NCBI GenBank assembly: GCA_036272195.1
Contig: DATAZE010000010.1
Span: 1-64,000, forward strand
Origin: DASXHY01 sp036272195
Lineage (GTDB): Bacteria > Verrucomicrobiota > Verrucomicrobiia > Limisphaerales > DASXHY01
DNA length: 64,000 nucleotides
Direction of reading: 5' to 3'
This document shows, piece by piece, positions 8,298-16,775 of this stretch. Numbering within the stretch: the stretch's first letter is position 1; the number at the start of each line of letters is the position of its first letter. A program made the translations under genes and the position numbers. Below the pieces are notes generated by a model. That model did not search any database. It worked only from the letters and a program-made list of their open reading frames with translations, and was not told where the DNA came from.

Positions 8298-9215
8298 ATG
8301 AAAACCCCAGCCCTTTCCACCTTGATTGTCGCGCTTGCCGGGACGATTTTGTCCGCGGTCGCGCAGACCTCCACTGAAATGCCAAGCGTAATCGAACCCG
8401 GCGCCAAGCTCGAACAACTCGCGGGCGACTTCGGCTTTACCGAGGGCCTCACCTGCGACGCGCAGGGCAACGTTTTCTTCACCGACCAACCCAACGATCG
8501 CATCATGAAGTGGAGCGTGGACGGAAAACTTTCCACTTTCAAACAGCCCGCCGGGCGCGCGAACGGGATGTATTTTGACGCGAAGGGAAACCTCCTTGCC
8601 TGCGCGGACGAAAAAACGGCCCTGTGGTCCATCGCGCCGGACGGTTCGGTGACCGTGCTCGTGCACGAATATGAGGGCAAAAAACTCAACGGACCGAACG
8701 ACGTCTGGGTGCGCCCCGACGGCGGAATGTATCTGACCGATCCTTTCTACGCACGGCCCTGGTGGGATTACAAGGTCAAGCCGCAGGATATTCAGGCCGT
8801 TTATTACCTGTCACCAGACCGCAAAACCTTCAAGCGCGTCATTACTGACTATCAGGCGCCCAACGGAATCGTCGGCACGCCGGATGGAAAGACGCTGTTT
8901 GTCGCCGACATTAACGGGCATAAGACTTTCGGGTACGACATTCAATCGGACGGTTCGCTGACGAATAAGCGGCTTGCCGCCACAGCCGGTTCCGACGGCA
9001 TGACGATAGATGCGGAAGGGAATCTGTATTTGACCGGCGGCGGCGGGGTGCACGTCTTTGACAAAGACGCGAAAAGCATCGGCGTGATACCTGTTCCGCA
9101 AACTCCCGCGAATATTTGTTTCGGCGGCAAGGACAAGCAAACTCTGTTCATCGGCGCGCGCACGGGCTTTTATTCCATTCGCACGAAATTCAATGGAGCG
9201 AACGCGGCGAAGTAA
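8298..9215 (+). CDS. Secreted SMP-30/gluconolactonase-like protein
   Basis: The 305-residue beta-propeller protein belongs to the SMP-30/gluconolactonase/LRE family, enzymes that open sugar lactones. A signal peptide (TLIVALAGTILSAVAQ) covers ~6-22. Metal-site motifs are visible: FTEGLTCDAQGNVFFTD with the first Glu, LNGPNDVWVRPDGGMYLTD with the Asn-Asp pair, and a later NGIVGTPDGKTLFVAD. ATG 8298 is preferred because the in-frame upstream stretch overlaps the divergent promoter region and would precede the signal peptide by 92 residues. Together with the neighbouring exported oxidoreductase it suggests periplasmic sugar oxidation. Confidence 0.9.
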   Translation: MKTPALSTLIVALAGTILSAVAQTSTEMPSVIEPGAKLEQLAGDFGFTEGLTCDAQGNVFFTDQPNDRIMKWSVDGKLSTFKQPAGRANGMYFDAKGNLLACADEKTALWSIAPDGSVTVLVHEYEGKKLNGPNDVWVRPDGGMYLTDPFYARPWWDYKVKPQDIQAVYYLSPDRKTFKRVITDYQAPNGIVGTPDGKTLFVADINGHKTFGYDIQSDGSLTNKRLAATAGSDGMTIDAEGNLYLTGGGGVHVFDKDAKSIGVIPVPQTPANICFGGKDKQTLFIGARTGFYSIRTKFNGANAAK

Positions 9216-9221
9216 AGATGA

Positions 9222-9250
9222 TTGACAAAATCAGCTCGTGAGACAAGTGT
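9222..9250 (+). promoter_or_regulatory. Candidate promoter of the toxin-antitoxin pair
   Basis: A perfect TTGACA -35 hexamer at 9222-9227 is followed 17 bases later by a weak AAGTGT. It lies only 7 bases before the antitoxin ATG, so a transcript from here would be nearly leaderless. The -35 is convincing, the -10 is not. Confidence 0.3.
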
Positions 9251-9256
9251 ATCACC

Positions 9257-9481
9257 ATGAAAACCGCGACGGTTCGCGAATTACGAAATGATTTTGGACG
9301 GCTGTCCAAGTGGTTGGAAAAGGGCGAAACCATCGAAATCTTAAAGCGCGGCAAACCCGTGGCCGAATTAGTTCCGAAGTCAGGTGGAAAATCGAAAGTT
9401 TTGCTCAATGCCACGCCGAGCCCTTATCCTCTTCCCGACGATATTGATGACCCACCGCCGGTTGCTTGGAATGCCGAGTAA
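9257..9481 (+). CDS. Phd/YefM-type antitoxin
   Basis: The 74-residue antitoxin partners the PIN toxin that follows. The N-terminal ~50 residues (KTATVRELRNDFGRLSKWL, then EILKRGKPVAELVP) have the Phd/YefM DNA-binding fold pattern. The acidic, proline-rich tail (YPLPDDIDDPPPVAWNAE) is the expected toxin-neutralising arm. Its stop TAA overlaps the toxin ATG by one base (TAATG), indicating coupled translation. Such antitoxins usually repress their own promoter, here probably the TTGACA-containing region just upstream. Confidence 0.88.
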   Translation: MKTATVRELRNDFGRLSKWLEKGETIEILKRGKPVAELVPKSGGKSKVLLNATPSPYPLPDDIDDPPPVAWNAE

Positions 9482-9894
9482 TGGATTATCTTCTCGATAC
9501 CAGCGTCTGGCTGCGTGGCGCGCTTTTCAGCCAGACTTTGCCCGAGGATGCGCAGCGCATTCTGGCGAGTTCCAAAGTTGAACTGGCAATTTCAATCTAC
9601 AGCTTATGGGAGGCCGCAAAAAAACATCAAAAAGGCAAATTACCGTTGCCTATGGATTTGGCGGAATGGTTTAAAAGCGCGATTCCACCGAACCTTCGCG
9701 TTCTGCCGTTAACCCCCGAAATCATTGTCGAATCAACCCGTCTGCCCGATTTTCCAGTCAATGACCCAGGTGACGAATTGATCGTTGCGACGGCGAGAGT
9801 TCATAACGTTCCCCTGCTCACAACCGACACTCAACTCAAAGGCTATCGTCATGCCAGAGTCCAATATATCAAACCCATCCAACCGAAAACCTGA
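9481..9894 (+). CDS. VapC-type PIN-domain toxin
   Basis: The 137-residue PIN-domain protein is a predicted Mg-dependent RNase toxin of the type II VapC group. The acidic active-site residues are all present: Asp6 in YLLDTSVW, Glu44 in IYSLWEAAKK, Asp98 in DPGDELIVATA and Asp116 in LLTTDTQLKGY. ATG 9481 is chosen over 9466 because of the overlap with the antitoxin stop and the canonical MDYLLDTS start. Its TGA overlaps the argB ATG (TGATG), so argB appears to be translated behind the toxin. The module looks inserted into the arginine cluster. Confidence 0.92.
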   Translation: MDYLLDTSVWLRGALFSQTLPEDAQRILASSKVELAISIYSLWEAAKKHQKGKLPLPMDLAEWFKSAIPPNLRVLPLTPEIIVESTRLPDFPVNDPGDELIVATARVHNVPLLTTDTQLKGYRHARVQYIKPIQPKT

Positions 9895-10775
9895 TGCAAG
9901 ACCTGATTGCCAAAGCTGAGACGCTTCACGAAGCACTGCCGTATATTCAAAAATTCAGCGGCGCGACTTTTGTCATCAAATACGGGGGAAGCTTTATGGA
10001 TTCGCCGGACGCTAATGTCCGCAATAGCGTGGCGCGAGACATGGTTTTTCTCGAAGCGGTGGAGATCAATCCCGTCGTGGTTCACGGCGGCGGCAAGGCC
10101 ATCACACGCGCGATGGAGAAGGCCGGGCTGAAGGCAAATTTCATCCAGGGGCAGCGCGTCACGGATGACGCCACGGTGAAAATCGTGGACGACGTTCTTT
10201 CCCGCGAAATCAATCCCCAGGTCGTCGCTACCATTACTTCGCTCGGCGGCGCGGCGCAGGGTTTTGCGGGGCCGGAGATTTTTACCTGCCGAAAATTGTG
10301 GCTAGATGACAAGGACAATCCAGGTACGAAAATTGACATCGGCTACGTGGGCGAGGTGATCCACGTGAATACCGAACCGCTGCTGAAATGTATCGAGCAA
10401 GGCATCATACCGGTCATCAGTCCGACTGCGCGTGGCGAGGACGGGAAAATATACAATTGTAATGCCGATGTGGCCGCAGCACAGGCTGCTATCGCGCTCA
10501 AAGCGAAGCGGCTGGTTTTCATGAGCGACGTCCCGGGTTTATTGAGCAATCCGGAAGATCCCGATTCAGTCATTTCGAATTTGAAAACGAATGCGGTGGC
10601 GGAATTGAAAAAAAATGGCGTCATCGACAAGGGAATGATCCCCAAGGTCGACAGCGCCGTGGCTGCCATCAAAACCGGCGTGGAAAAAGTTTCATTTGTG
10701 GACGGCCGCGTTCCGCACTCGGTGCTATTGGAAATTTTTACCGACGAAGGAGTCGGCACGGAAGTGGTGTTGTAA
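9894..10775 (+). CDS. argB: Acetylglutamate kinase
   Basis: ArgB phosphorylates N-acetylglutamate, the second and usually arginine-controlled step of the pathway. It has 293 residues, the family's normal size for the longer, hexameric type. Motifs: FVIKYGGSFM (~27-36) with the catalytic Lys, VVVHGGGKAI (~62-71), and NCNADVAAAQAAIALKAKRL. The long N-terminal helix before the kinase core (LIAKAETLHEALPYIQKF) is the feature linked to arginine feedback inhibition in known enzymes. The start overlaps the vapC stop, so argB may depend on that toxin gene's translation or on read-through. Confidence 0.97.
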   Translation: MQDLIAKAETLHEALPYIQKFSGATFVIKYGGSFMDSPDANVRNSVARDMVFLEAVEINPVVVHGGGKAITRAMEKAGLKANFIQGQRVTDDATVKIVDDVLSREINPQVVATITSLGGAAQGFAGPEIFTCRKLWLDDKDNPGTKIDIGYVGEVIHVNTEPLLKCIEQGIIPVISPTARGEDGKIYNCNADVAAAQAAIALKAKRLVFMSDVPGLLSNPEDPDSVISNLKTNAVAELKKNGVIDKGMIPKVDSAVAAIKTGVEKVSFVDGRVPHSVLLEIFTDEGVGTEVVL

Positions 10776-10825
10776 GGTCAAAACAGTTGTCTCGCGTTCG
10801 GCGGATATCTACAATTCCGCCTCCC

Positions 10826-11830
10826 ATGAAAAATCAAGTTACTCCGGAACGAGTCATGCAATTCGTCTGGGGCTATGCCCCCACACTCATCATTGAGGCG
10901 GCCGTGCGCCACAAGGTGTTCGATTTGCTGGACGAATCGCCCAAAACAATTCAACAACTCGCCAAAAAATCCGGCGCATCAGCACGCGGGTTGACCGCGA
11001 TCGCCAACGCGCTCGTCGGCCTCAATTTCCTGTCTCGTAAAGGCGAGCGTTACGCTTTGACTCCGGAGAGCGCGGCGTTTCTTGTCTCCACGCGCCAGGG
11101 ATTCCTGGGAGCTTTGTACCGGCACATGTCGGCGCAGATTATTCCGAAATGGCTGCAACTCGATCGAGTGGTCCGCACCGGGAAGCCTGCGATGGCGGTG
11201 AACAATCAAAAAACCGGCTCGGCATTTTTTGCGGAATTCGTCGAGTCGTTATTTCCGATGGGTTATCACGCCGTGGTCGCGCTCGGCGAACATTTGAAGA
11301 TCTCCAAAACCAAAACGCCTATTCGCGTGCTCGATATCGCCGCCGGCTCCGGCGTTTGGGGCATCGCACTGGCGAAACAATCGCCGTTCGTTAGCATTTC
11401 GGCAGTGGACTGGCCCGACGTTCTGAAAGTGACCAAACGAGTTGCCAAACGTCACGGCGTGGCGAATCGCCTGGAAACCATCCCGGGCGACATCGGCAAA
11501 GTTAATTTCGGTTCAGGCTACCAGATCGCCACGCTCGGGCACATCATCCACAGCGAAGGCCGCGAGCGCAGCCGTCAATTGCTCCGCAAGGTTTTCAAAG
11601 CCCTCGCACCCGGCGGCACGATTGTCATCGGAGAATTTGTGCCGAACGACGAACGCACCGGGCCGCCGAACGCGTTGATTTTTGCCGTCAACATGCTCGT
11701 GAATACCGAACACGGCGACACCTTCACCTTCGCAGAAATGAGCCAGTGGCTGCGCGAGTCCGGTTTTCGCAATCCTCGCAAACTGGACGTGGGTGGAGTT
11801 TCTCCGCTTATTCTTGCGACCAAGCCATAG
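10826..11830 (+). CDS. Acetylserotonin O-methyltransferase-like SAM methyltransferase
   Basis: This is a 334-residue class I O-methyltransferase of the COMT/HIOMT-like type. An N-terminal winged-helix dimerisation domain (~10-95, IIEAAVRHKVFDLLDESPKT) is followed by the catalytic domain, with SAM motif VLDIAAGSGVWGIALAK near 170 and GHIIHSEGRERSRQLL in the catalytic-loop region. ATG 10826 is preferred to 10787 because it starts immediately before the conserved N-terminal domain. It sits between argB and argD and has no obvious role in arginine synthesis. The substrate is unknown. Confidence 0.82.
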   Translation: MKNQVTPERVMQFVWGYAPTLIIEAAVRHKVFDLLDESPKTIQQLAKKSGASARGLTAIANALVGLNFLSRKGERYALTPESAAFLVSTRQGFLGALYRHMSAQIIPKWLQLDRVVRTGKPAMAVNNQKTGSAFFAEFVESLFPMGYHAVVALGEHLKISKTKTPIRVLDIAAGSGVWGIALAKQSPFVSISAVDWPDVLKVTKRVAKRHGVANRLETIPGDIGKVNFGSGYQIATLGHIIHSEGRERSRQLLRKVFKALAPGGTIVIGEFVPNDERTGPPNALIFAVNMLVNTEHGDTFTFAEMSQWLRESGFRNPRKLDVGGVSPLILATKP

Positions 11831-11850
11831 CGGCAAATAGTCAGCCTTTT

Positions 11851-11892
11851 GGGTGGGGCGAGCGTCCGCGCGAGCCGGCTCGCCGCCCCGCC
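11851..11892. repeat. REP-like GC-rich palindrome
   Basis: GGGTGGGGCGAGC and its near-complement GCTCGCCGCCCCGCC flank a GC-rich centre (GTCCGCGCGAGCCG). It lies 21 bases after the O-methyltransferase stop and could act as a terminator, but there is no T-run. Its sequence differs from the GTAG...CTAC copies. Confidence 0.6.
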
Positions 11893-11961
11893 TGATTTAC
11901 TCACATTCCGCTTTCATCCGCGGAATCTCATGCTAAATATTCCCCAGTCGGTTTGCATAAA

Positions 11962-13263
11962 ATGAAAGACATTGTTCCATCTCCACCGCCCATCGTGCGC
12001 AACGATGTGGCCGCCGTGCAGGCGTTGTTTCAAAAAAATGTCGTGCCCAGCTATGGGCGCTTCGATATCGCCCTCAGCCATGGCGCGGGCGCCTATGTTT
12101 ATGATGTCACGGGCAAGCGCTATCTCGACTTCGGCGGCGGCATCGCGGTGAACACGCTCGGCCACGCGCACCCGGCCATTACCGAGGCGCTGATCGAACA
12201 ATCACGGAAACTGGTGCACGTTTCCAATCTCTATTATCACGAGCCGCAAGGCCGCCTCGCGGAAGCCATCGTGAATCTCATCGCTCCCGGAAAAGTCTTT
12301 TTCTCCAATAGCGGCGCGGAGGCGAACGAAGGGTTATTCAAGCTGGCGCGCAAATTCGGGCACGATGAGGGGCGGTTCGAAATTCTGACGGCCATCAATT
12401 CATTTCACGGCCGCACGCTCGCCGGCATCGCTGCGACCGGGCAGGACAAAGTGAAAAAAGGCTTCGAGCCAATCATGACTGGCTTCCGGCATGTTCCGTA
12501 CAACGACCTCGCCGCCGTGCGCGCCGCGATTTCACCGGCCACAGTCGCGATCATGATTGAAGGCATCCAGGGCGAAGGCGGTCTGACCATGGCCAGCCCG
12601 GAGTTTCTGCTCGGCCTTCGCAAATTGTGCGACGAAAAGAAAATGCTCCTGCTTATGGACGGTGTGCAGGACGGTTATTTCCGGACAGGAAGGTTTCAGT
12701 CCTTCCAGCGCATTCTAGAAAACTCGAAACTAGAAACCTCAAACTCGAAACCCTTTTTGCCTGACGGAATCTCCATGGCCAAATCGCTCGGCGGCGGTTT
12801 CCCCATTGGCGCATTTTGGGCGCGCGAACCTTACGGGGACCTCCTCGGGCCCGGGACGCACGCCTCAACCTTTGGCGGCACGCCGCTCGGCTGCGCCGTG
12901 GCATTGAAAATTCTCGAAGTTGTGCGCGAAGAGAAACTGGCCGAAAACGCGCGCGCCGTCGGCGACATATTGAAAAACGGCCTGCAGTCGCTCATGCAAA
13001 AATACCCGCGTGTGATTCATGAAGTCCGCGGCGTCGGATTGATGATCGGCGTCGAACTCGCCGCGAACATTCCCAACCTGCCCGGCGACAACACCAAGAC
13101 GCAAGCCGTCCGGTTTGTGAATCTGCTGCACGCCGCCGGTCTGCTCACCATCCCCGCCGGTACAAATGTCATTCGGCTCCTGCCGGCGCTGAATTTGCGC
13201 CAGGGCGAAGCGGAGGAAGGGCTGAAAATCATCGAAGCGGTCGCCGCAAAATTCGCTGGTTAA
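11962..13263 (+). CDS. argD: Acetylornithine aminotransferase (class III)
   Basis: ArgD is the PLP-dependent aminotransferase converting N-acetylglutamate semialdehyde to N-acetylornithine. At 433 residues it is longer than the usual ~400. The PLP-binding loop FFSNSGAEANEGLFKLAR lies at ~115, the Schiff-base lysine is in SMAKSLGGGFPIGA near 276, and FGGTPLGCAVAL follows. The motif before the lysine reads LLMDGVQDG where class III enzymes normally have DEVQ, so Glu is replaced by Gly. About a dozen extra residues (ILENSKLETSNSKPF) come from a heptamer repeat. Either the ATG at 11962 or an upstream TTG could start it. argF follows after 36 bases. Confidence 0.93.
   Translation: MKDIVPSPPPIVRNDVAAVQALFQKNVVPSYGRFDIALSHGAGAYVYDVTGKRYLDFGGGIAVNTLGHAHPAITEALIEQSRKLVHVSNLYYHEPQGRLAEAIVNLIAPGKVFFSNSGAEANEGLFKLARKFGHDEGRFEILTAINSFHGRTLAGIAATGQDKVKKGFEPIMTGFRHVPYNDLAAVRAAISPATVAIMIEGIQGEGGLTMASPEFLLGLRKLCDEKKMLLLMDGVQDGYFRTGRFQSFQRILENSKLETSNSKPFLPDGISMAKSLGGGFPIGAFWAREPYGDLLGPGTHASTFGGTPLGCAVALKILEVVREEKLAENARAVGDILKNGLQSLMQKYPRVIHEVRGVGLMIGVELAANIPNLPGDNTKTQAVRFVNLLHAAGLLTIPAGTNVIRLLPALNLRQGEAEEGLKIIEAVAAKFAG
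12721..12755 (+). repeat. Degenerate heptanucleotide repeat inside argD
   Basis: Five consecutive 7-base units with an AACTCGA-like pattern (AACTCGA, AACTAGA, AACCTCA, AACTCGA, AACCCTT). They encode the low-complexity residues between the PLP aspartate and the catalytic lysine segment, where ArgD homologues have a shorter loop. Confidence 0.65.
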
Positions 13264-13299
13264 TTCCCCGTCAACCTGCAAGATTCACCGTTTCGCAGC

Positions 13300-14196
13300 A
13301 TGAAAAATTTGCTGAGCATTGAAGCATTGTCCCGCGCGGACATGGATAAAATCCTGACGGGCACGACCGCGCTGAAACGCGAGCGCGGCCGGCACAAGGC
13401 GCAGCCGCTCGCGGGCCAGACGTGGGCGTTGATGTTCTCCAAGGCCTCCACGCGCACGAGGGTATCGTTTGAGGTAGGCATTCGCGAACTCGGCGGCAGC
13501 GTGATGTTTTTGAGTTCCAACGACATTCAACTCGGCCGCGGCGAACCGATCAAGGACACCGCTCGCGTGATGGGCCGCATGATTCACGGCGCGATCATCC
13601 GCACCTTCAATCAGAGCGACGTGGAGGATTTCGCGCAGTATTCCAGCATCCCGACCATCAATGCGCTCACTGATGATGAGCATCCCTGCCAGATTCTCGC
13701 CGATATTTTTACATTCCAGGAGAAGCGCGGCTCGATTGAAGGAAAAACTGTCGCGTTCATCGGCGACGGCGCGTGCAACGTGGCGAACTCATGGATTTTT
13801 GCAGCGGCAAAGTTTGGATTCAATTTGCGCATCGCGGCTCCAAAAGAGTTTCAGCCTTCCAAAGAAATTTTGAAACGCGCCGGTGGAAAAATCTCTGTTT
13901 CCGTGGATACCAAAGCGACCGCGAAGGGCGCGGACCTGCTCTACACCGATGTTTGGATTTCCATGGGCAAGGAAGCCGAGGCGGTGGAGCGGATAAAAAT
14001 CCTCAAGGGCTATCAAATCAACGCGTCACTCGTGAAGCTCGCCAAGCCGAATGCGCTGGTAATGCATTGCCTCCCCGCCTATCGCGGCAAGGAGATCGAT
14101 GAGGAGACGTTTGAGTCCAATGCTCAAACAATTTTCGACGAAGCCGAGAACCGTCTGCACGTGCAGAAATCGATTTTAAATTGGGCCGTTTCTTGA
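13300..14196 (+). CDS. argF: Ornithine carbamoyltransferase
   Basis: ArgF makes citrulline from ornithine and carbamoyl phosphate in the cytoplasm. The 298 residues are slightly short of the usual ~305 but complete. The carbamoyl-phosphate loop KASTRTRVSFE lies at ~47-57, DDEHPCQILADIFT at ~125, and the ornithine-binding HCLPAYRGKEI near 250. It is the last arginine gene in the window, 36 bases after argD. argG and argH are not in the window. Confidence 0.97.
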   Translation: MKNLLSIEALSRADMDKILTGTTALKRERGRHKAQPLAGQTWALMFSKASTRTRVSFEVGIRELGGSVMFLSSNDIQLGRGEPIKDTARVMGRMIHGAIIRTFNQSDVEDFAQYSSIPTINALTDDEHPCQILADIFTFQEKRGSIEGKTVAFIGDGACNVANSWIFAAAKFGFNLRIAAPKEFQPSKEILKRAGGKISVSVDTKATAKGADLLYTDVWISMGKEAEAVERIKILKGYQINASLVKLAKPNALVMHCLPAYRGKEIDEETFESNAQTIFDEAENRLHVQKSILNWAVS

Positions 14197-14208
14197 TTTG
14201 ATTGGCAT

Positions 14209-14859
14209 ATGAGTGAGGGAGAATTGATCCCTGCTAATCCGCCAAGGAAATCGAGAGCACGGAAAATCTTTTTTTCTCTGCTTGTTGTCATTACCATTGG
14301 GATGGCGGTTGAACGTGTTTGGTATCATTACACTTATCCTTACGGCTGGAGCCATGCCTGCTCAAAGGGCCTCGCACTCGGTCTTTTAGGATACGCAGGA
14401 GACCATGAACACTGGCTACCTCACGGAGAGCCGACACCTGAAGCTTCTTTAAGCCTTCTGTATAAGAATGATCCAGTTACCGGGCAATGGGTGCTTGGAG
14501 GCAAAAACATCCGGCATGAAACTGTCGAAGCAATACTGAAACGCGATGGCAAACTCTCGCCTGACACATGCGGATGGAACTATGTTGAAGGACTTCGCGA
14601 CGACGACGATCCTCAAATCGCAGTCGCTTGGGACAAAGTTGTGGGTCTCGGCCACAACGGGGAGCGCCAGCCTGGCTTGATGCATGAGGTTGTTTTTTGC
14701 GGCTCAACGGGGTTTATCGCTAAAAATTACTGGCCAGAATTTATAGCCGATCAGAAAAAGCGCCTCGCAGAACTAATTGTTTCGCGTGGGTCGAATGCAC
14801 CGCCAATCCGTTGGAGCGATGAGGAATCCCTTGGCCCAAATCGCCCAATTCGGAAATAG
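14209..14859 (+). CDS. Small membrane-anchored hypothetical protein
   Basis: This 216-residue protein has one N-terminal membrane segment (KIFFSLLVVITIGMAVERVW, ~19-38), so the rest is probably outside the inner membrane. The C-terminal half (PDTCGWNYVEGLRDDDDP, AWDKVVGLGHNGER, HEVVFCGSTGFI) resembles the pattern at the ends of H-X9-DG type pseudopilin-like proteins of Planctomycetes and Verrucomicrobia, but the usual N-terminal methylation motif is absent. It starts 12 bases after argF and shares no visible function with it. The 14861 gene is convergent with its end. Confidence 0.6.
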   Translation: MSEGELIPANPPRKSRARKIFFSLLVVITIGMAVERVWYHYTYPYGWSHACSKGLALGLLGYAGDHEHWLPHGEPTPEASLSLLYKNDPVTGQWVLGGKNIRHETVEAILKRDGKLSPDTCGWNYVEGLRDDDDPQIAVAWDKVVGLGHNGERQPGLMHEVVFCGSTGFIAKNYWPEFIADQKKRLAELIVSRGSNAPPIRWSDEESLGPNRPIRK

Positions 14860-14860
14860 A

Positions 14861-15670
14861 TTAGTGGCCACTTGCAAATTGCCTTAGATATTTCAACGCG
14901 ACCGTCAAATCCTTCGGCCACGGCGCGATGATATTGATTACCTCGCCAGTCACTGGATGTTTCAATCCCAATTGCTCCGCGTGGAGCGCGACGCGCTCAA
15001 GTAACGGACGCTCTTCCTTGCCGGGCTTGAGCCGGTAATTGGGTTTCAGCCGCGAAAGCCAGAGCGGTTTGCCGCCGTAGAGCTCATCCCCCACAATCGG
15101 CACGCCGGCATGGCGCAGATGAATTCGAATTTGGTGCGTGCGACCCGTCAGCGGTTCACAGCGAATCAAGGTCCAACGCGAAAATTTCTCCATCACGGAA
15201 AATTTTGTTTCGGATTTTTTTCCGTGCTTGGGATCCACGCGCATGAAACCGAGTTTCACCGGATGGGGTGCGAGTTTGGCATTGATTTCAAATTCGTCCT
15301 CGATGGGAGCGCCTTGCACGAGTGCCACGTACTTTTTCACCGGCTTCTCCGCGCCGAACAAATCGGCGAGTTGCACGAGCACGGGTTTGTTTTTCGCGAG
15401 CAAAATCACGCCGCTGGTTTCGAAATCCAGCCGGTGCGCGTTGGAAAGATAGTTCAACCCGCGTTCCCGGGCCCAGGGTTTGTTCTCCGCGATGCCGGCG
15501 TGCAGCAGCTTCACCAGGTTGGGCCGCTGGGGATCGTAACGGTCCGGCGAAGTCAGCAAGCCGCTCGGTTTGTCGAGCGCAAGCAGGTCTGCGTCTTCGA
15601 AGAGTATGGGGATTTCCCAGAACTCCCGGGTGGCAGGCGAGGAAAGTTTAATGACGGCATTTGAATTCAT
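14861..15670 (-). CDS. RluA-family pseudouridine synthase
   Basis: This 269-residue RNA pseudouridine synthase belongs to the RluA family. The catalytic motif HRLDFETSGVILLAKN near 78 carries the invariant Asp of HRLDxxTSG, and RTHQIRIHLRHAG near 180 is the second conserved block. There is no N-terminal S4 domain, as in RluA/RluC short types. The target uridines in rRNA or tRNA cannot be told from the sequence. It is convergent with the preceding hypothetical gene and divergent from the GGDEF gene. Confidence 0.92.
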   Translation of the reverse strand: MNSNAVIKLSSPATREFWEIPILFEDADLLALDKPSGLLTSPDRYDPQRPNLVKLLHAGIAENKPWARERGLNYLSNAHRLDFETSGVILLAKNKPVLVQLADLFGAEKPVKKYVALVQGAPIEDEFEINAKLAPHPVKLGFMRVDPKHGKKSETKFSVMEKFSRWTLIRCEPLTGRTHQIRIHLRHAGVPIVGDELYGGKPLWLSRLKPNYRLKPGKEERPLLERVALHAEQLGLKHPVTGEVINIIAPWPKDLTVALKYLRQFASGH

Positions 15671-15770
15671 CGAGTGGCATAGTCTGCCTGTTTTAACCCC
15701 GGTTGGTCAAAACCCCATTTGGCCAAATGCCGGATTGGTGTAAATTGCCGCGAGGCCATTGCCAGACCGC

Positions 15771-16712
15771 ATGGAACGCAATCGTATTCTCATACAAGTG
15801 AAGAATCGCCGGGACCGCCATTTGCTGGAGGACTGGTTGGCGCCCGCGTACGAAATCATTTCAGCGCACACGGGCGAACTTCTAGATGAGCGCTTTGATT
15901 TGGCGGTGGTGGATGGGCCATCGCTGAAACGCTTCCATTCCAAGATACGCGCGCGGCGCAAGGCCGAGGAACCGGTGTTGCTGCCTTTTTTGCTGCTGAC
16001 ATTTTCCCGCGCGAACAGCACACCCATGCGGCATCTCGGAAAGTTGGTGGACGACTTAATCGTGCGGCCGATCGATGAAAACGAACTGCGCGCACGCGTC
16101 GCCAACCTGCTGCGCCTGCACCGACTGTCGCTTGATTTGAAGAAGGAACACGATCGCGTCTTGAAATTATCAGTGACCGATGACGTATCGGGTTTCAACA
16201 ACACGCGTTACCTCCACCGTTACCTGGATCGTTTTCTGAGCGCGCCGGACGCGCATGAACTGGAACTATCCCTCGTGTTTTTTGATTTGGACAATTTCAA
16301 GCACGTCGTGGACACGCACGGGCATTTGCTCGGCAGCAAAGTTTTGAAGGAGGTGGCGCAAACCGTGCATCACGAACTGAACACGGATGATCGGATTGTG
16401 CGTTATGGCGGCGATGAATTTGTCGTGATTTTACCGCGACAAGACAAGGAACAGGCGCTGGCACAAGTGCAACGACTGCGACGCGCCATCAACCGGACCC
16501 CGTTCCTGCAAAAGGAAAAAATCAATGCCCACGTCACGGCGTCATTCGGGCTGGCGACTTTTCCGCACGATGCCCACGACAAAAGGGAATTGCTCGCGGC
16601 AGCGGATGATTGCTTATTCCGCAGCAAAGCAGATGGGAAAAATAGAATTTCAGTAGCCGGCCTCGCCCGGCAAATTTCACCAGAGAGCGGCGCCTGGGTG
16701 CTGACGGAATAG
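15771..16712 (+). CDS. Receiver-like GGDEF diguanylate cyclase
   Basis: The 313-residue protein has an N-terminal receiver-like fold (~1-115, with DLAVVDGPSLK at the phospho-acceptor position) and a C-terminal GGDEF domain (~135-300). The active-site loop RYGGDEFVVILPR is intact, so synthesis of cyclic di-GMP is expected. The RxxD inhibitory site five residues before GGDEF keeps the Asp but not the Arg (N in NTDD), so product inhibition may be lost. ATG 15771 is a conservative start; an upstream TTG at 15759 adds four residues. Soluble, with no membrane segments. Confidence 0.88.
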   Translation: MERNRILIQVKNRRDRHLLEDWLAPAYEIISAHTGELLDERFDLAVVDGPSLKRFHSKIRARRKAEEPVLLPFLLLTFSRANSTPMRHLGKLVDDLIVRPIDENELRARVANLLRLHRLSLDLKKEHDRVLKLSVTDDVSGFNNTRYLHRYLDRFLSAPDAHELELSLVFFDLDNFKHVVDTHGHLLGSKVLKEVAQTVHHELNTDDRIVRYGGDEFVVILPRQDKEQALAQVQRLRRAINRTPFLQKEKINAHVTASFGLATFPHDAHDKRELLAAADDCLFRSKADGKNRISVAGLARQISPESGAWVLTE

Positions 16713-16775
16713 ACTCCGTAGCGGCACGGAACTCGACGTTTGCGGAATTTCGATTAAGTTCCCGCAACATTTTTA

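Noticed and set aside
16713..16735. Partial copy of the GTAGCGGCACGG repeat after the GGDEF gene
   Set aside because: Only about 12 bases match and there is no inverted partner, so it may be chance.
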